Assembly (NCBI RefSeq): GCF_003144195.1
Contig: NW_020289999.1
Location: 610,759-674,758 of the forward strand
Direction of reading: 5' to 3'
Source: Ceraceosorus guamensis
Taxonomy: Eukaryota > Basidiomycota > Exobasidiomycetes > Ceraceosorales > Ceraceosoraceae
DNA: 64,000 nucleotides
In this document: positions 34,367 to 46,665 of the stretch, one piece after another
How the letters are laid out: the number at the start of each line of letters is the position of its first letter
Numbering within the stretch: the first letter of the stretch is position 1
Notes under the pieces: model-generated
Told to the model about the DNA's origin: nothing
The model's input: only the letters and a program-made list of their open reading frames with translations
Databases searched by the model: none
Made by a program: the position numbers and the translations under genes

Positions 34367-35737
34367 TCCAATTCACACTCAGGCCTGGACTCAGTTCTTC
34401 CCTCTGGATTCCATGCTCAGTTCACGAACCAAGATGGCCGTCCAATCTGGACTCAAAAATTGATGAATCATGAACAAGACGGGCAACCCAAAAGGTCACG
34501 TGAATAAAATTCCGCCAGCCTTCAGTCCCACCACTCCGGCATGGAAATTATCCCGGATCCGACTTCCGCAGAAATGGATCTCGGCTTGCTCATCGGGCAC
34601 GTCTTGGACCCCTCTGACGACGTGCCTGCTCGGCTTTCGCCTCGGGCATGCCCAACAAAGCTCAAGCGTGCAGGGGGTGCGCGAGGCTGTCAGACCGCCG
34701 TGCGCCTCTCACCACGTCCATCAGCCTCTAAGACTCTGCGAGGCACCAGATAGCTTCGAGAGTCACGAGGTGTATTAGCCAAATGCGCATACTCACACGC
34801 TGGTACTTGCTGAGCCCGGCGTGCTTGCCTTTGATCGCTCTACGCAGACCAGGCGTCAGAACGCACAGCATTTGTCCCCCCCCCCCGCAAAGGAAGTCGC
34901 GCCCCACATGCGATTGTTACGAGAGATCGTGGCGCAAATCTTGCGCTGGTGAGGTCTCACACGAGTGTCGACTTGCTTCGCTGCGATAATAATACCAGAT
35001 CCAACAGCACTCTAGCTGCTCAGAGATGCATCCGCCAACAGTGCGCTGCCTCATGCCAGCCCTGATGAGTGTCCAAGGTCGGTCGAGAGCAACCGCAGCC
35101 TGAATGGTCCATGAGAGGATGAAAGTGGACGGAAGTCGGCCTTGCTCGAGAAATAAGCTGCGCCCGGGTACTACCAACGCTCGGGCAGGCGACAGATGCC
35201 GCTTGCGTTTGCCCGCTTGGGTAAGTGAAGCCTGTAGCAGCAGCAGCTAGCAGCCTGCATGCTGCTGCTGAGCGCTGCGCTGCGTTGCGTTTAGAACGTG
35301 AATCTGCGTACTCCGTCAGGGTGCCTGCGAGGGCTCTGCCGCTTAAGCGTGGTCGGTGGTGGAAAATCACGATGCTGACGCAGATGAAAGGCGCGCATCT
35401 GGTGCTGACGTCCGTCTCTTGCTGGACGTTATGTGATGGGTCTGGTGCTCGAGTGCCTAGCAGGCGCGAGCGCACAACAGCTTCAGACAAAAGGTTGAAA
35501 GACGAGGGGCGAGGAAAGCGAGCTATCGAAGTCGGTCATTGATTGGCCAAGCGACTGTGAGATCCAGCAACAAAGACTTGTCGAGGCGTGAGAGAGCCTT
35601 CTTGACTCTGATCATCCAATCCCTTCAGTCCTCAACGACTTGACCGAAACACTCGCCTTCGTGAAGATCACCCTTCGCTGAGCGCCTCTCCCATTCCCCT
35701 CGTTTCCCGTCTCTTTTCACGTTCCGCCTCATTCAGC
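34367..35737. other. Intergenic region
   Basis: No gene is supported in these 1.37 kb. A run of ten C lies at 34876-34885. The 150 bp before the next ATG are pyrimidine-rich, consistent with a promoter and 5' UTR. Confidence 0.5.
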
Positions 35738-37682
35738 ATGGCTGCGGTCAAGTCGGCCCCTGCGGCCCTCTCCTTGCCCGCTGACTCGTTCGCTCACAAG
35801 AACATTAGACCCGAGTACCATGAGATCTTGATCGTTGGTGCCGGCCTGTCCGGTATCGCTATGGGCTGTCAATTGCAGCGCAAGCTCAAGACGGACGATT
35901 TCCTGATTCTGGACAAGGCCGCTCTGCCAGCCGGTACTTGGTCCATCAACACAGTGAGTTGCTCGTCTTGGCTCTCGATCATTGCGCACAGGTCGAATCA
36001 TGGGACTGAGCCGCGTGTGACACTTTGCGCGGTCCCTCTGGCAGTACCCTGGTTGCGGCTGTGACGTGCCAGCGGCAGTATACAGCTTCAGCTTCCGCCA
36101 AAAGGCGGATTGGTCCACCTTCTACCCACTCCAAGAGGAGCTGAAGGAGTACTTCAACACTGTGGTGGCGGAATATGACCTGCCGAGGCGTATGCACCGT
36201 GAGTGATATCTCACAGCAGCGAATTCGGACTCGAGCGGCCGTCTCATGCAAAGTGCATTCTGCTTGCCTCTTGCAGTGTCGACGGAGGTCAAGGAAGCCC
36301 GATTCGATGTCGCGACTGGTTTGTGGCACGTTTGGAGCATCGATCTGGCTACAAAGGAGGAGCATCATTACGTCTCCAAAGTGTTCGTCAGTGCCGTCGG
36401 CGGTCTCTCTCAGCCCAACGACTGCGACATTCCCGGCCACGAGACGTTCGCTGGTCCTTTGTTCCACTCTGCGAGATGGGATCACTCCGTCGATTTGAAG
36501 GACAAACACGTGGTTGTGGTCGGAAACGGCTGCAGCGCGACTCAGTTCATGCCAATCATTGCCAAGGATTGCAAGTCCTTGACGCAATTTGTGCGCGCCA
36601 AGCACTGGATGATGCCAGTGACGCACAACCCTTTGGAGTACATTCCAGGTTGGAAGTGGCTTGTCAGACACATTGGATTCTTCAGAGCGCTCAACAGGTT
36701 CCTGATTTGGCTGGTGCTCGAGAACCACTTCACCATCACCAAGCTCAACGTCTTTGGACGCATCTTCAGATGGTACTGGGCTCGACAGTGCACTTGGAAC
36801 GTCAAGGCTCATGCGCCAAAGGAATACTGGCCTTTGCTCCTCGCAACTCAGGAGGAAATGCTTGTGGGATGCAAGCGACGTGTCATCACTGACACCTACA
36901 TGCCTTCGCTGAGGCGCAACAACGTGCACCTCGAGGGCTCCAAGCTGACCAAGATCGAGCCCAACGCTTGCATTACCGCTGATGGCAGGAAGTTGCCAGC
37001 CGATGTGATCATCATGGCAAATGGATTCGCCACTCAGCGTGCAGGCTTCCCCATGAGCCTGTACAACTCCAAGGGTGAAGAGATTAGAGAGCACTGGAAC
37101 AAGTACGGCGCTGGTGGGCCGCTTAGCTACCGCTCCACCATGAACAGCGGATTCCCCAACTACTTCACAATCGTGGGCACCAACTCGGCTACTGGCCACA
37201 TGAGCCTGATCTTCACGAGCGAGTGCCAAGTCGACTTTACCCTGGAGCTGATCAAGCCCATCCTCAAGGCCCCGCGTCCCTCTGAGGCAGCCTTGGTTCA
37301 TCTGCCCACTCAACCGGCGAACGGACTCAAATCCATCCCTACAGTCGAATGCAAGCTGCAAGCTGAGAAGGACGAGCAGAAGTGGATCACCAAGAAGATG
37401 CAGAACCTCGTCTTCTCTACAGGTTGCGGTGCTTGGTATGTGGACAAGACGAGTCAGAGGGTTACTGCGATGCATCCAGACTGGCAGTGGAAGTTCATGC
37501 TGCGATCCGAGATCCCCAATTGGGCGGATCTCGAGTACAAGCACCTGCCTGGTGGAGCCAAGCTGCCAAACACCATTCCATACTACAAGCGCTTCGCGAA
37601 CAAGGTCTTGGGCTTCGGCACCATCCCCATTCCCAAGGACAGCGAGATGCCAGCGGGCTTCAGGTGGGAAAAGGCAGAGTAG
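35738..37682 (+). CDS. Baeyer-Villiger-type flavin-containing monooxygenase
   Basis: Three exons (35738-35953, 36045-36198, 36277-37682) encode 591 residues. An FAD-binding Rossmann motif sits near the N-terminus (ILIVGAGLSGIAMG, Gly at 34-39). A second, NADPH-binding motif is VVVVGNGCSATQ at about 202-213. Between them lies the Baeyer-Villiger fingerprint FxGxxxHxxxW as FAGPLFHSARW (about 181-191). YPGCGCDVPAAVYSFSF is also a family hallmark. These enzymes insert oxygen next to carbonyls, making esters or lactones, or oxidise N/S atoms, using NADPH and O2. The substrate is not predictable here. The neighbours are housekeeping genes, so no secondary-metabolite cluster is evident. Confidence 0.9.
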
Positions 37683-38829
37683 AGAGGATGGCGCACTTGG
37701 CAATAGCTGCTTGCGATTCCCAAAGAAAACACTGATCCTCTCTTGTTTCGCACGTTCGCGCACCTTTGCGCACCACGCACCTACACACATCCTGTCGCAC
37801 CTCGTTTCTGCACTCTCTTTGCTGTTCTCCTGTCCATACGTCATCCAATACATTGCTTTTCACAAGCTTGGCACCTCACTACTATCAGACTGTAGCACTG
37901 GTGCCTTGTGGTTGGCTTGAGCTGCTCGCGAGACTCGTGGCTAGGTCTGCGCCCGCGATCGCATCGGCGTTAGTCGCTTACAGCCTGATAGTGTCATGAG
38001 TGATTCATATAGTTATTGACCAATCGTGATTCACGAGTCGGTCATTCATGGAGCTGTTCAACGATCCGCCTGTTCGTGAAATCCGATGTGGCGGTCATGG
38101 CGCTGCTGACGAACGCCCGCGTGCGCGGCGCGTGATGAGGGGGAGAGGTGCTGGTTGGGCGCTTCCGCCCGCGAGCGAATCATCGCCGCGAGTCGGTCGC
38201 GCGACGCAGCATTAGCAGACGGCAGCGACTGTCGGGCGCGCGCGCTAGTCAAACGTCAAACCCTTCGCGAGCAGGGCATTATGCAGCCAGCCGCATTCGC
38301 ACGCACGAAGGGCGGGCCAAGCAGCGAGCAAGCGATTGCAGCTTTCTGCTGAGACTACCGGCAAGCAGACACCCCCCACCCTCCCCCAATTCGTCAGACG
38401 GAGGCAGCAGCCATCACCATTCACGAGCCAGATTCAAGAGTCTGGTATCTTCCGTACTACCAGCCTGCGGTCTCGCTCTTGTCGCGACAGACAGACCGGT
38501 CACCCTCCACCTTCAACGCTTGTTAGAGGCCGCCGTCGTCCTACATCCTGCTTCCACGCCGTGCTGCATTCTTCGCCGCAGCCTCCCCTGGACCAGACAT
38601 CTTGCCGCGCGCCACGCTGCCATCGTCCATTGAGCACTGATCGTATGGAACCTCGTCGGCGATTTTCGACAATAGCGAGCTTTCACCATCTCGCTCTCGC
38701 AGCGCGTAGTGCACTCAAAGCCAATTGATGACTTGAGCAAGGGCGACGTCCGTTCATTCTTGGTCCACTGAGATCCGGAAGGTACCGACCAAACTCTTCA
38801 TCCCTCAGACTAAGCTCAGTCTTGACGTC
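37683..38829. other. Intergenic region upstream of KOG1
   Basis: No gene is supported. The dispersed motif occurs at 38021-38042 (caatcgtgattcacgagtcg). Several short frames between 38100 and 38750 have no domain and no splice partners, so most of this is probably promoter and leader of KOG1. Confidence 0.5.
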
Positions 38830-41800
38830 ATGGCGCCCGCTGTCGCTCGTGGCGCCAGTAGCGCGCACGCGAACCCATCTGGACACGGCAATGGCAGTGC
38901 TCGCACGACACCCCTGTACAAACCCGCGGCCGTTCGGCCGTCCACCTCATTGTCGGGCGTTTCTACATCCGCGGCTGGACCATCTATGCTGGCCTCCATA
39001 GACACCTCCAGCACACTCTCTTCCGACGCTCGTTCCTTGTCCCAGCTCAGAGATTCTCCCATGACGCACTTTCAGCAGAGGTCCGACTCTTTGCCGGGAG
39101 GAGGAGGAGGAGGAGGCAGACCAGATGCTCTTTCGGGCATCGCTGACATTGCTAGCGCTTTACAGCGCGTTGATTTGTCCGCATCTGCTTCTACAGCTGC
39201 TTCAGCTGCTTCGGATCAGACGCTGGCCAATCACTTTGGTCCCATGCACTCTTTGCCCGGCCTAGACGAAGATACGGCGGATGAGGACGATGATGGGATG
39301 CTTGAAGGGCTGGAAAGCGCAAGCGATGACCTATCCACCACCAGTGGCAAGCGCCATGGTCAGCTTTTGGCACCAGAGATGGACGACTGGCTGGTTCTTG
39401 AGGTGAGTACTCGTCTCTTGAACGGGTGTGTGCGTTTTGAACAAGCAAAGTGCAAGGTGTGGCCAAAAGCCAATCACCCTACCCTGCGACGCTGCGGCGC
39501 TTTCCGCGCCGCTCAGCGTAAACCAGCTTTGCTCGATGTTGACCTATGCAGCGGCTTTCGTAACCTCAGTCACCATATATGACACACTGGAATCACAAAC
39601 GGCATCAGACTGGCGGCAATCCACGCCTCCGCAATTCAGCTGACGCGCCCGACTGGAGGATGCGGGAAAGGTTGCGAACGGTGACTGCAGCCTTGGTCAT
39701 GTGCCTCAACATTGGCGTGGACCCGCCGGACGTGTCAAAGACGAACCCTTGTAGCAAGCTGATCTGCTGGATGGATCCTTCCTCTTTAGAAGTTTCAAAG
39801 GCACTGCCTGCGCTGGGCAAGAATCTGCAGGCTCAGTTCGAGACCCTCAGTATGAAGACACGCTACAAGCAGTACCTGGATCCGATTGTCGAAGAGACAA
39901 AACGCTTCTGCACTTCTTTGCGACGGACTGCAAAAGATGAGCGATGCTTGTTCTACTACAACGGATTCGGTGTGCCAAAGCCCACGCCGGGCGGTGAGAT
40001 CTGGGTGTTCAACAAGGCGTACACGCAGTACATTCCGGTCACCCTCTTCGACCTGCAGACCTGGCTGGGCAGCCCCTGCATCTTTGTCTGGGACGCGAGC
40101 TCTGCTGGAAACATCGTTGTCAATTTCAAGCGGCTTGCAGAGCGCAAGGCAGAAGAGGAAAGGGCAGCGGGCGGCAGAGATAGGGACAGAGATCGGGCTG
40201 AAGGGAACCCGAGCGATCTATACGGGGACGCTCCGCCGCAATTCTTTCCTTTGAGAGAGAGCATACATCTTGCGGCTTGCGCACCTGATGAGGTGCTGCC
40301 CATGAATCCGGATCTGCCCGCAGACCTCTTCACCTGTTGCTTGACATCGCCGATCGAGATTAGCCTGCGGTGGTTCGTCTTGCAAAATCCCCTTCCATCC
40401 CGGCTGGACGTCAACATGGTCATGAATATCCCTGGCAGATTGCAAGATAGAAGGACACCTCTGGGCGAGCTCAATTGGATCTTCACGGCAATCACTGACA
40501 CTATCGCTTGGACTGTCCTCCCTAGAGCTATCTTCCGGAGGTTGTTCCGAGACGATCTGATGGTTGCGGCGCTGCTGCGGAATTTTCTGCTCGCTGAGCG
40601 CATCATGCGCTTTTACCACTGCACACCCATGAGCCATCCAAAGCTGCCACCAACGCACAATCACCCGCTTTGGGATAGTTGGGACCTCGCTGTCGATCAA
40701 TGCCTGGCGCAGCTACCAACACTGCTGGAAAAGGAAAAGGCGCACGCCGACGCTGCAAATGGTGGCCCGCCAGTGCCCCCGCATCTGGCTTCTTTCGAAT
40801 ACCGCCACTCGACCTTTTTCAGCGAGCAGCTCAAAGCTTTTGAGGTTTGGCTTGGGCAAGGTGGTGTCAGTCGCAAGGGACGGAGGAGGCGCATTGCGGG
40901 GAGATTGGCAGCAGCAAATGCAGCGACGCAGGGTGCGGCTGCTCCTCTACGGGGGGCCTCCAGGGCAGGTTCTCCCGACTCAAGCCGCGGCGAGGATCTC
41001 GATCCTGATGCCAGGCCGCAGCGAGATCCGCCGGATCAGTTGCCCATTGTTCTGCAGGTGCTACTCTCGCAGGTGCATCGGCTGCGCGCGCTCATTCTGC
41101 TCTCTCAATTCCTTGACTTGGGTCCTTGGGCCGTTAATCTGGCTCTAAGCATAGGTATCTTTCCGTACGTGCTCAAGCTTCTACAGTCACCAGCTGCGGA
41201 TCTCAAGCCAGTCTTGATCTACATATGGGCTAGGATTTTGGCAGTCGACAGGAGCTGTCAGAATGACCTCTTGCGCGACCAGGGCTTCGGCTATTTTGCC
41301 AGTGTGCTCGTACCAGCCCCCTCAAGTAGCGCTGGCAATGCGGGATCTACTTCAGCAGGTGCCGCAGCATTGCCGATTCCAAACCCGTCGGAGCATCGCG
41401 CCATGTGCGCCTTCATCCTCGCCGTCTTTTGTCAGGACTTTGCTCCGGGTCAGGCTGCAGCTCTAGAGACAGACACGCTGTCGTCATGCTTAGACCATCT
41501 GGCGGACGAGGATTTCCTCCTGCGACAGTGGAGCGCGCTTTGCTTAGCGCAGCTTTGGGACGACAGTTCTCCCGGAAAGGCTTTGGCAATCGCGCAAGAT
41601 GCACAGGGAAAGCTCTGCTGCATGCTGGCCGATGTAGCGCCAGAGGTCCGTGCCGCGGTCCTCTATGCCCTCGGAACGCTTCTGGGCACAAGCGGCTCAA
41701 GCTACGATCCTCTGGATCCCCTCACTCTGCCGCACACCCATGGTGCATCGGGCAAAGCAGGTGGATTGCGGCCGCGCTGTCTGGGCACGGGCACGCACAC

Positions 41801-44800
41801 TGGGCTGCCGCCGCACGTGCAAAGAGCCATGGAAGTAGGTGTGGCTGTGACCATGCTGGTCACTCGGGGCGACTGCAGCCCGATGGTACGGAAAGAGCTG
41901 GTGATTTCGCTCAGCGCTCTAGTGCGCGAATATCAAGGATTTTTTGTGCTCTCCGCATTCCTCTACTATGAGCGCGAGGAGCGCAGAAATTCAAGGAAAG
42001 CCTCTGCGAGACACTCGACCCACTTTCTCAAGAGTCCATATTCCGACTCAGCATCTTCTTTGCCAGACTCGGCTAAGACGGAGGCCGAGGAGGATGAGGC
42101 GGTGTTGCGCAGAGTCGTGGACAAGCTGCCGCCGCAGTATGCATTGCATGAGAGCGACATCGAGAATATACCGTCATATTCCACCGTCTTCACTGCTCTG
42201 CTAGAGCTCAGCGCTGATGCTTATCCGGAGGTTGCCAGCCTCGCGTGCACAGTCCTGGACTACGTCGTGGCGCTCATGCGTGAGAGCGGCGTGGGCCGAG
42301 CAGCTGAGAACACGACGCTGCGCTTCGGTCCCGCTCCGAGCGAGACGACCCAACGGCTGAAAACGCCGCAGGCTTCGGGTACAGCAGAAGGATATTTCTC
42401 GTACACTCCCAGAAAGGCGGCGGACGATGTTGGGCATCTTTCATTTGGCGCAAGCTCCTCAGCAAGTAGTGCTTTGCAATCTCTGGGCCACGCCAGTCTC
42501 AACGGCCTTTCACGAAGCCATAGACCCCATGCACGGAGGACACCGAGCTTAGCCCAAACGGTCAAAGCTATCGCTACATTGGGATATTCGCGGCCATCTT
42601 CACCTACCGGGTCACCAGAGGAGGAGCCCTCAGGCGCCCGCACGCCTGGCCAAAATAGTGCTTGGGGCGCGAGTTCGGGCGCCCCTTCGCCAGTCCACAC
42701 GCCTCGTGTGCCTGCGCCAAATTTCAACGTCGCCCGCTATGTTTCACCTTACAGTAGCGCCAGGCGAGTGGCGACGCCTACAACACCGGAGACACCACGA
42801 AGTCCTGGAACACCACACCTGTCCGCCTCTACTAGCGCCCTTGCTGCACTTGCCCATCGTACGTCGAGCGCTGAGAGTTTGGCTGCAATTGCTCGCGCGC
42901 AGGCTCGTCGAAGTGGAACGATCACTCCTGGAGGCGGCGCGAATTCACCACTCGCCGAGCGGCTCTCAGGGGCGGGGACAAACGAGGCGCGAGCCCGTGT
43001 CTACCAACCGCCATCTGAGCAGGAAGAGGCTCGTGTTGCAAGCGCATTAGCAGCGTTGATCGCAGCTGACCTGCAGCGATTTCACGATCGCGAACATCTT
43101 GGACCAGAACTGGCCGCCGCCGCCGCTAATTCTGCTGGCAACACGCCCATGCATAGCCCATCAATACCCCGGCATGGACACGATGGGCCTCCGTCGGAGC
43201 ACAGCTCTGCATCATCCAGCCCCGGAGGCGCTCACTTGGGCGGACTCAGAGAAGTGTTGCCACTCAAGAGCCGCCTCTTTGCGTGGTGCAGCGAGTACTA
43301 CACCGAGCCGCAGATGAAGTCGGCGGAGGCAGAGGAGCCGGGGAGCGTCAAATACAATGTGCAAACGTGGAAGCGGCAGCGCAACGAACGCATCATCAGG
43401 GAGGCTTCAGCGGAGACAGAGCATGCCAGTGAGTAGCGTAGGCAAGCAGAGTCTAGGACTTGCAGCGCTTTGCTCACAGCACAGCGTCCGATTCTCGCAG
43501 GTAACACGCCATGGACTGAAAGCGCGGGGACCCTTCGCAATGGCTCATCTCCATACTTGATGTTGATGCATGAGGTCGAATCGCACCTTGTTGCAGCGAG
43601 CGAGCAAGACACAATCTCGTGAGTAGGGACGGCCCACGTCGAAAGGCATTCAGTCTCATCGCTGAGCAGCAACTTGGATCACTTCAGGGTGTGGGACTGG
43701 GAGGAGCAACGGCTGTTGACACGGTTCAAGAATGGTAATCCCGAAAAGACCAACATCACTTCACTGAGCTTTGTGAACGAGGCAGTCGACACGCTTCTCT
43801 TGGTTGGATCCGGTGAGTCTGTCCGGTCACCAGGACCTCTGGTTCAAGTGCGCTGCCACTAACCACAGCGCTCGAAATCGCAGCGGAAGGCGATGTTCGA
43901 CTGTACTCTGACTACGATGCGCAGCCCTCCGGTGTCGACGACGTTGGGCCAAAGTTGGTCACTACTTTCCGAGCGCTGCCTGACATGACCCGGTCGAGTC
44001 GCCCTAGTGGCCTGATCATTGATTGGCAGCAAGTCACCGGGCACTTGCTCGCGGCGGGCGACAGCGGCGTCGTCCGCGTTTGGGACGCGCACCGAGAGCT
44101 TTGCGTTTGCGTGAGTGGCCCTTGGACCCTGAAAGCGCATTAGTAGCAGAACCTGACGGACGCTTTGTCCCACCAGGACATCCCGACCAGAGCGACTTCG
44201 AACGTCACGAGCCTGAGCTCAGAGTATGACGTCGGTCACATCTTCATCGCCGGGTTTGGTGACGGGACTGTGGGCGTATACGACAGAAGAAATCCTCCAG
44301 AGGCGAGCCTGGTGCGGCTTTGGGATGAACACCATTCGTGGATCCAGAAAGTGCAGCTTCAGCGTCGCGGCAACCGCGAACTACTGTCCGCGAGCATCGA
44401 TGGACAAGTGAGGCTGTGGGATATTCGCAGCCGCGCCTCCATCTCTCAAGCCAACGTCAGCAATGCGTTGGGTGGCAAATTGTCGTGTGTGGCGGTGCAT
44501 GAGCGCGCACAGGTATACGCTGCGTGAGTAGTCGTGATGCGTCTGGTTGCTCGGCGAATGGACCCTCTGCTCATGCGAATGTCCGGCTTGACCTTGACCG
44601 CAGCGCGTCGGCACCGCGTGTCACTCGGGCGGGTACCACACCCCATCAAGTGATTTTGTCTCGTCTTGATTCGCTGTCACCAATGCCAAGGGCGGCCCCT
44701 CTTGTGCGTACATTCTCTACGGGTGGAGTTGGGGGCAGCGCTGGCGGCACAGTTCCCGGAACGGCGAATGCAGCAGCCTCTCGCGCTTCGTCGCTCTTCA

Positions 44801-45003
44801 CGCCAGCACAGAGCGCCTTGACCTTCCATCCACACAAGCACCTGCTAGCATATGCCGATGCCTCGTCGAGCATCTCGCTCGTCAAGTGCCCTCCTGCCAA
44901 AGCGAAGACCAACCTTTACGGATCGCAAGAAGATCTTCGCATTCCGGAAGTCGACACGCCAAGCATTCATGAGCGGCCCAAATCCATTTTCAGCTTCTCG
45001 TAG
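38830..45003 (+). CDS. KOG1: TORC1 subunit Raptor (Kog1/Mip1)
   Basis: Seven exons (38830-39402, 39570-43428, 43501-43618, 43688-43812, 43884-44110, 44177-44523, 44604-45003) give 1882 residues. After a low-complexity N-terminus (poly-Gly at about 95) comes the Raptor N-terminal caspase-like domain: HKRHQTGGNPRLR, LVMCLNIGVDPPDVSK, FYYNGFGVPKPTPGGEIWVFN and PCIFVWDASSAGNI. HEAT-like helices follow (VLLSQVHRLRALILLSQFLDLGPWAV, LRQWSALCLAQLWDD, YEREERRNS). The C-terminus is a seven-bladed WD40 region (ISVWDWEEQRLLTRF, GVVRVWDAHRE, DGQVRLWDIRSR). Raptor presents substrates to TOR kinase in nutrient signalling at the vacuole. A Ser/Thr/Pro-rich insert of about 350 residues lies between the HEAT and WD40 parts, an obvious candidate for phospho-control. 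Confidence 0.96.
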
Positions 45004-45498
45004 CATGACATCGGATCGATATCGAGGCGAGCACCACCGCCTCCGCCATCACCATCATATGTATCCTTGCAAAAGAACCGTAATCCAATGCCCCCACTGT
45101 GTCTGGTGTTGCATGCCGCCGCATAGCCCGGTATATCGCGGCTTCTGACAGCCGTTTGCAGCAGGTGAGCTGACGGGCTACTTGCGACGAGACTCTCTAC
45201 AGCGGTCGGTCTTCTGAGGTCGTCTAGTTGCGACTCTGCGACTTGAAACGCGCTTTTGCGATGCATGTCAATCAACAGAAGGCCGGTGACGCTTTGTTGG
45301 TGAGAGGCCATCTTGCGGATGTGCGTGATCTGGCCTGACAACTACCCTGCACATGGGTTCGGTTGAGGTCGGACGCCGTCAAGCGCGTAGTTGGGGGGCA
45401 TCGACACTTGCGAAGGTCGGGTGTGTCCAAGCTCGACCAGTCGGGTCTCTCATTTCCCCAAACTCGGAGCTGCGGAAGGAAGGCTCTGCGTTGAGGAA
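45004..45498. other. Convergent intergenic region
   Basis: 3' sides of KOG1 and the orphan gene face each other. No gene is seen. Confidence 0.5.
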
Positions 45499-46665
45499 TT
45501 AGGAGGCGATATCGCAGATAGGAGAGCGCTCGGCGAGCTCATTGTACAATGGCAGAAAAGCAGGCCAAGGACCTCGATGAGCAGTGTATGTGTGCCAAAC
45601 ACGATGAAAGCAACCGAATATGCTGCCTGCCATGATTTCCGGCGACACGCTGTAGAGCCTCTTGCTGAACTCGGACGACTTGCTGTTGTTGACGTCGATG
45701 ATGTGCTTGAGCGAGATGGAATTGGGGTCGTTGGTCCCGCTCACATTGAAACTTCCTCCGACTACGATTACCATCTCGTCCGTCTGCGCAAGACGATGCG
45801 AAGAAGCTCGAGTATGCGCCAAGGGCAGATATCCGCAGTCGGCTTGGGCTAGACCAATCACCTGTTCTTGCGAACGTAGACGCAGCTGTCCACCTAATAA
45901 CCGCGCGTACTTGTCTTGGTCATCCAGACTATACATGGCGATTATGATGCTGAAAGACATCAATCTGCAAACGGTATGCTCCAAGTCTGGTCCAACGGTG
46001 CGCAAGGCTTCGGCCAAGGGACGCGACAAACGAAGCAAAGTAGCAAAGTGGAGCCATCCCGGGTCGGCCAGTGCCGGAGCGCACGGCTCGCGATGAAAGG
46101 TCTGCAAAGTCGATCCGCTAGGAAAGTTGCTGAGCACTTGAGGATTATTGCAAAGAATGCCGCTCGCATTGCATAAAGAGACGGCTTGCAAGTGCAGCGA
46201 ATATAGAGAAGGACTTGCGCTGACGATCTCGTCGGATCTCGGTCGTCTAGGCTCGAGTCCGATCAGGTGCGATGCATGTCTCCACCCTTCTGAGTAGCTG
46301 CAATACCAACTTCGCCAGAACCAGACTTTTTTCGGATCGCCATTGTTCAGCAGACGTTGTGGGCCGGTATCGGTGATGCTGTAGTCGAAGAGCACGTGCA
46401 AATGATTCGCACGCGCCTCTTGCTCGCTCTGTCTGAGGATGTGGTGCAGCAGGTGTTGCTTATCGTATAGGACCTTGTAGAAATGAAACGTGTTGCTCGC
46501 GTCCACCAGGGAACCTTGATAGCCCTCGATATGAGCCGCGGGACCTTCGGATGATCCGGCCAGATCTACAAGAGGCACATTGCTCAGCGTGCCTCCTCTG
46601 GCTGAGAACATGTCAAAGGCGAGAATCAGCTTGCGACGCAAAGGTGGCTGGAAGGATGCGTCCAT
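45499..46665 (-). CDS. Hypothetical protein, no family recognised
   Basis: A single open frame of 388 residues starting at the ATG at 46665; the frame continues upstream a little without another ATG. I recognise no family. Visible features are a basic start (PPLRRKLILAFDMF), a Trp/Tyr-rich segment KKVWFWRSWYCSYSEGW at about 115-131, and a hydrophobic stretch CRLMSFSIIIAMYSL too short to be a confident membrane segment. The end is Pro/Trp-rich (HRGPWPAFLPL). There is no signal peptide, zinc motif or repeat. The 1.17-kb length without stops argues for a gene, but an upstream exon may be missing. It could be lineage-specific or a decayed protein. Confidence 0.55.
   Translation of the reverse strand: MDASFQPPLRRKLILAFDMFSARGGTLSNVPLVDLAGSSEGPAAHIEGYQGSLVDASNTFHFYKVLYDKQHLLHHILRQSEQEARANHLHVLFDYSITDTGPQRLLNNGDPKKVWFWRSWYCSYSEGWRHASHLIGLEPRRPRSDEIVSASPSLYSLHLQAVSLCNASGILCNNPQVLSNFPSGSTLQTFHREPCAPALADPGWLHFATLLRLSRPLAEALRTVGPDLEHTVCRLMSFSIIIAMYSLDDQDKYARLLGGQLRLRSQEQVIGLAQADCGYLPLAHTRASSHRLAQTDEMVIVVGGSFNVSGTNDPNSISLKHIIDVNNSKSSEFSKRLYSVSPEIMAGSIFGCFHRVWHTYTAHRGPWPAFLPLYNELAERSPICDIAS

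Noticed and set aside
34876-34885. Homopolymer runs C10 (34876), C9 (47735) and G12 (56315)
   Set aside because: They are ordinary intergenic homopolymers with no supported role; possible sequencing-length uncertainty only.
35738-37682. Secondary-metabolite cluster around the monooxygenase
   Set aside because: The neighbouring genes are RPAP3-like and KOG1. No synthase, P450, transporter or pathway regulator is present.
35979-37853. A 624-codon open frame on the minus strand
   Set aside because: It lies exactly antisense to the flavin monooxygenase, runs through that gene's introns and has no recognisable domain. It arises from the strong codon bias of the plus-strand gene.
38148-38740. Overlapping frames of up to 161 codons upstream of KOG1
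   Set aside because: Composition is Ser/Arg/Pro noise of GC-rich leader sequence. No frame has a domain or a convincing start.
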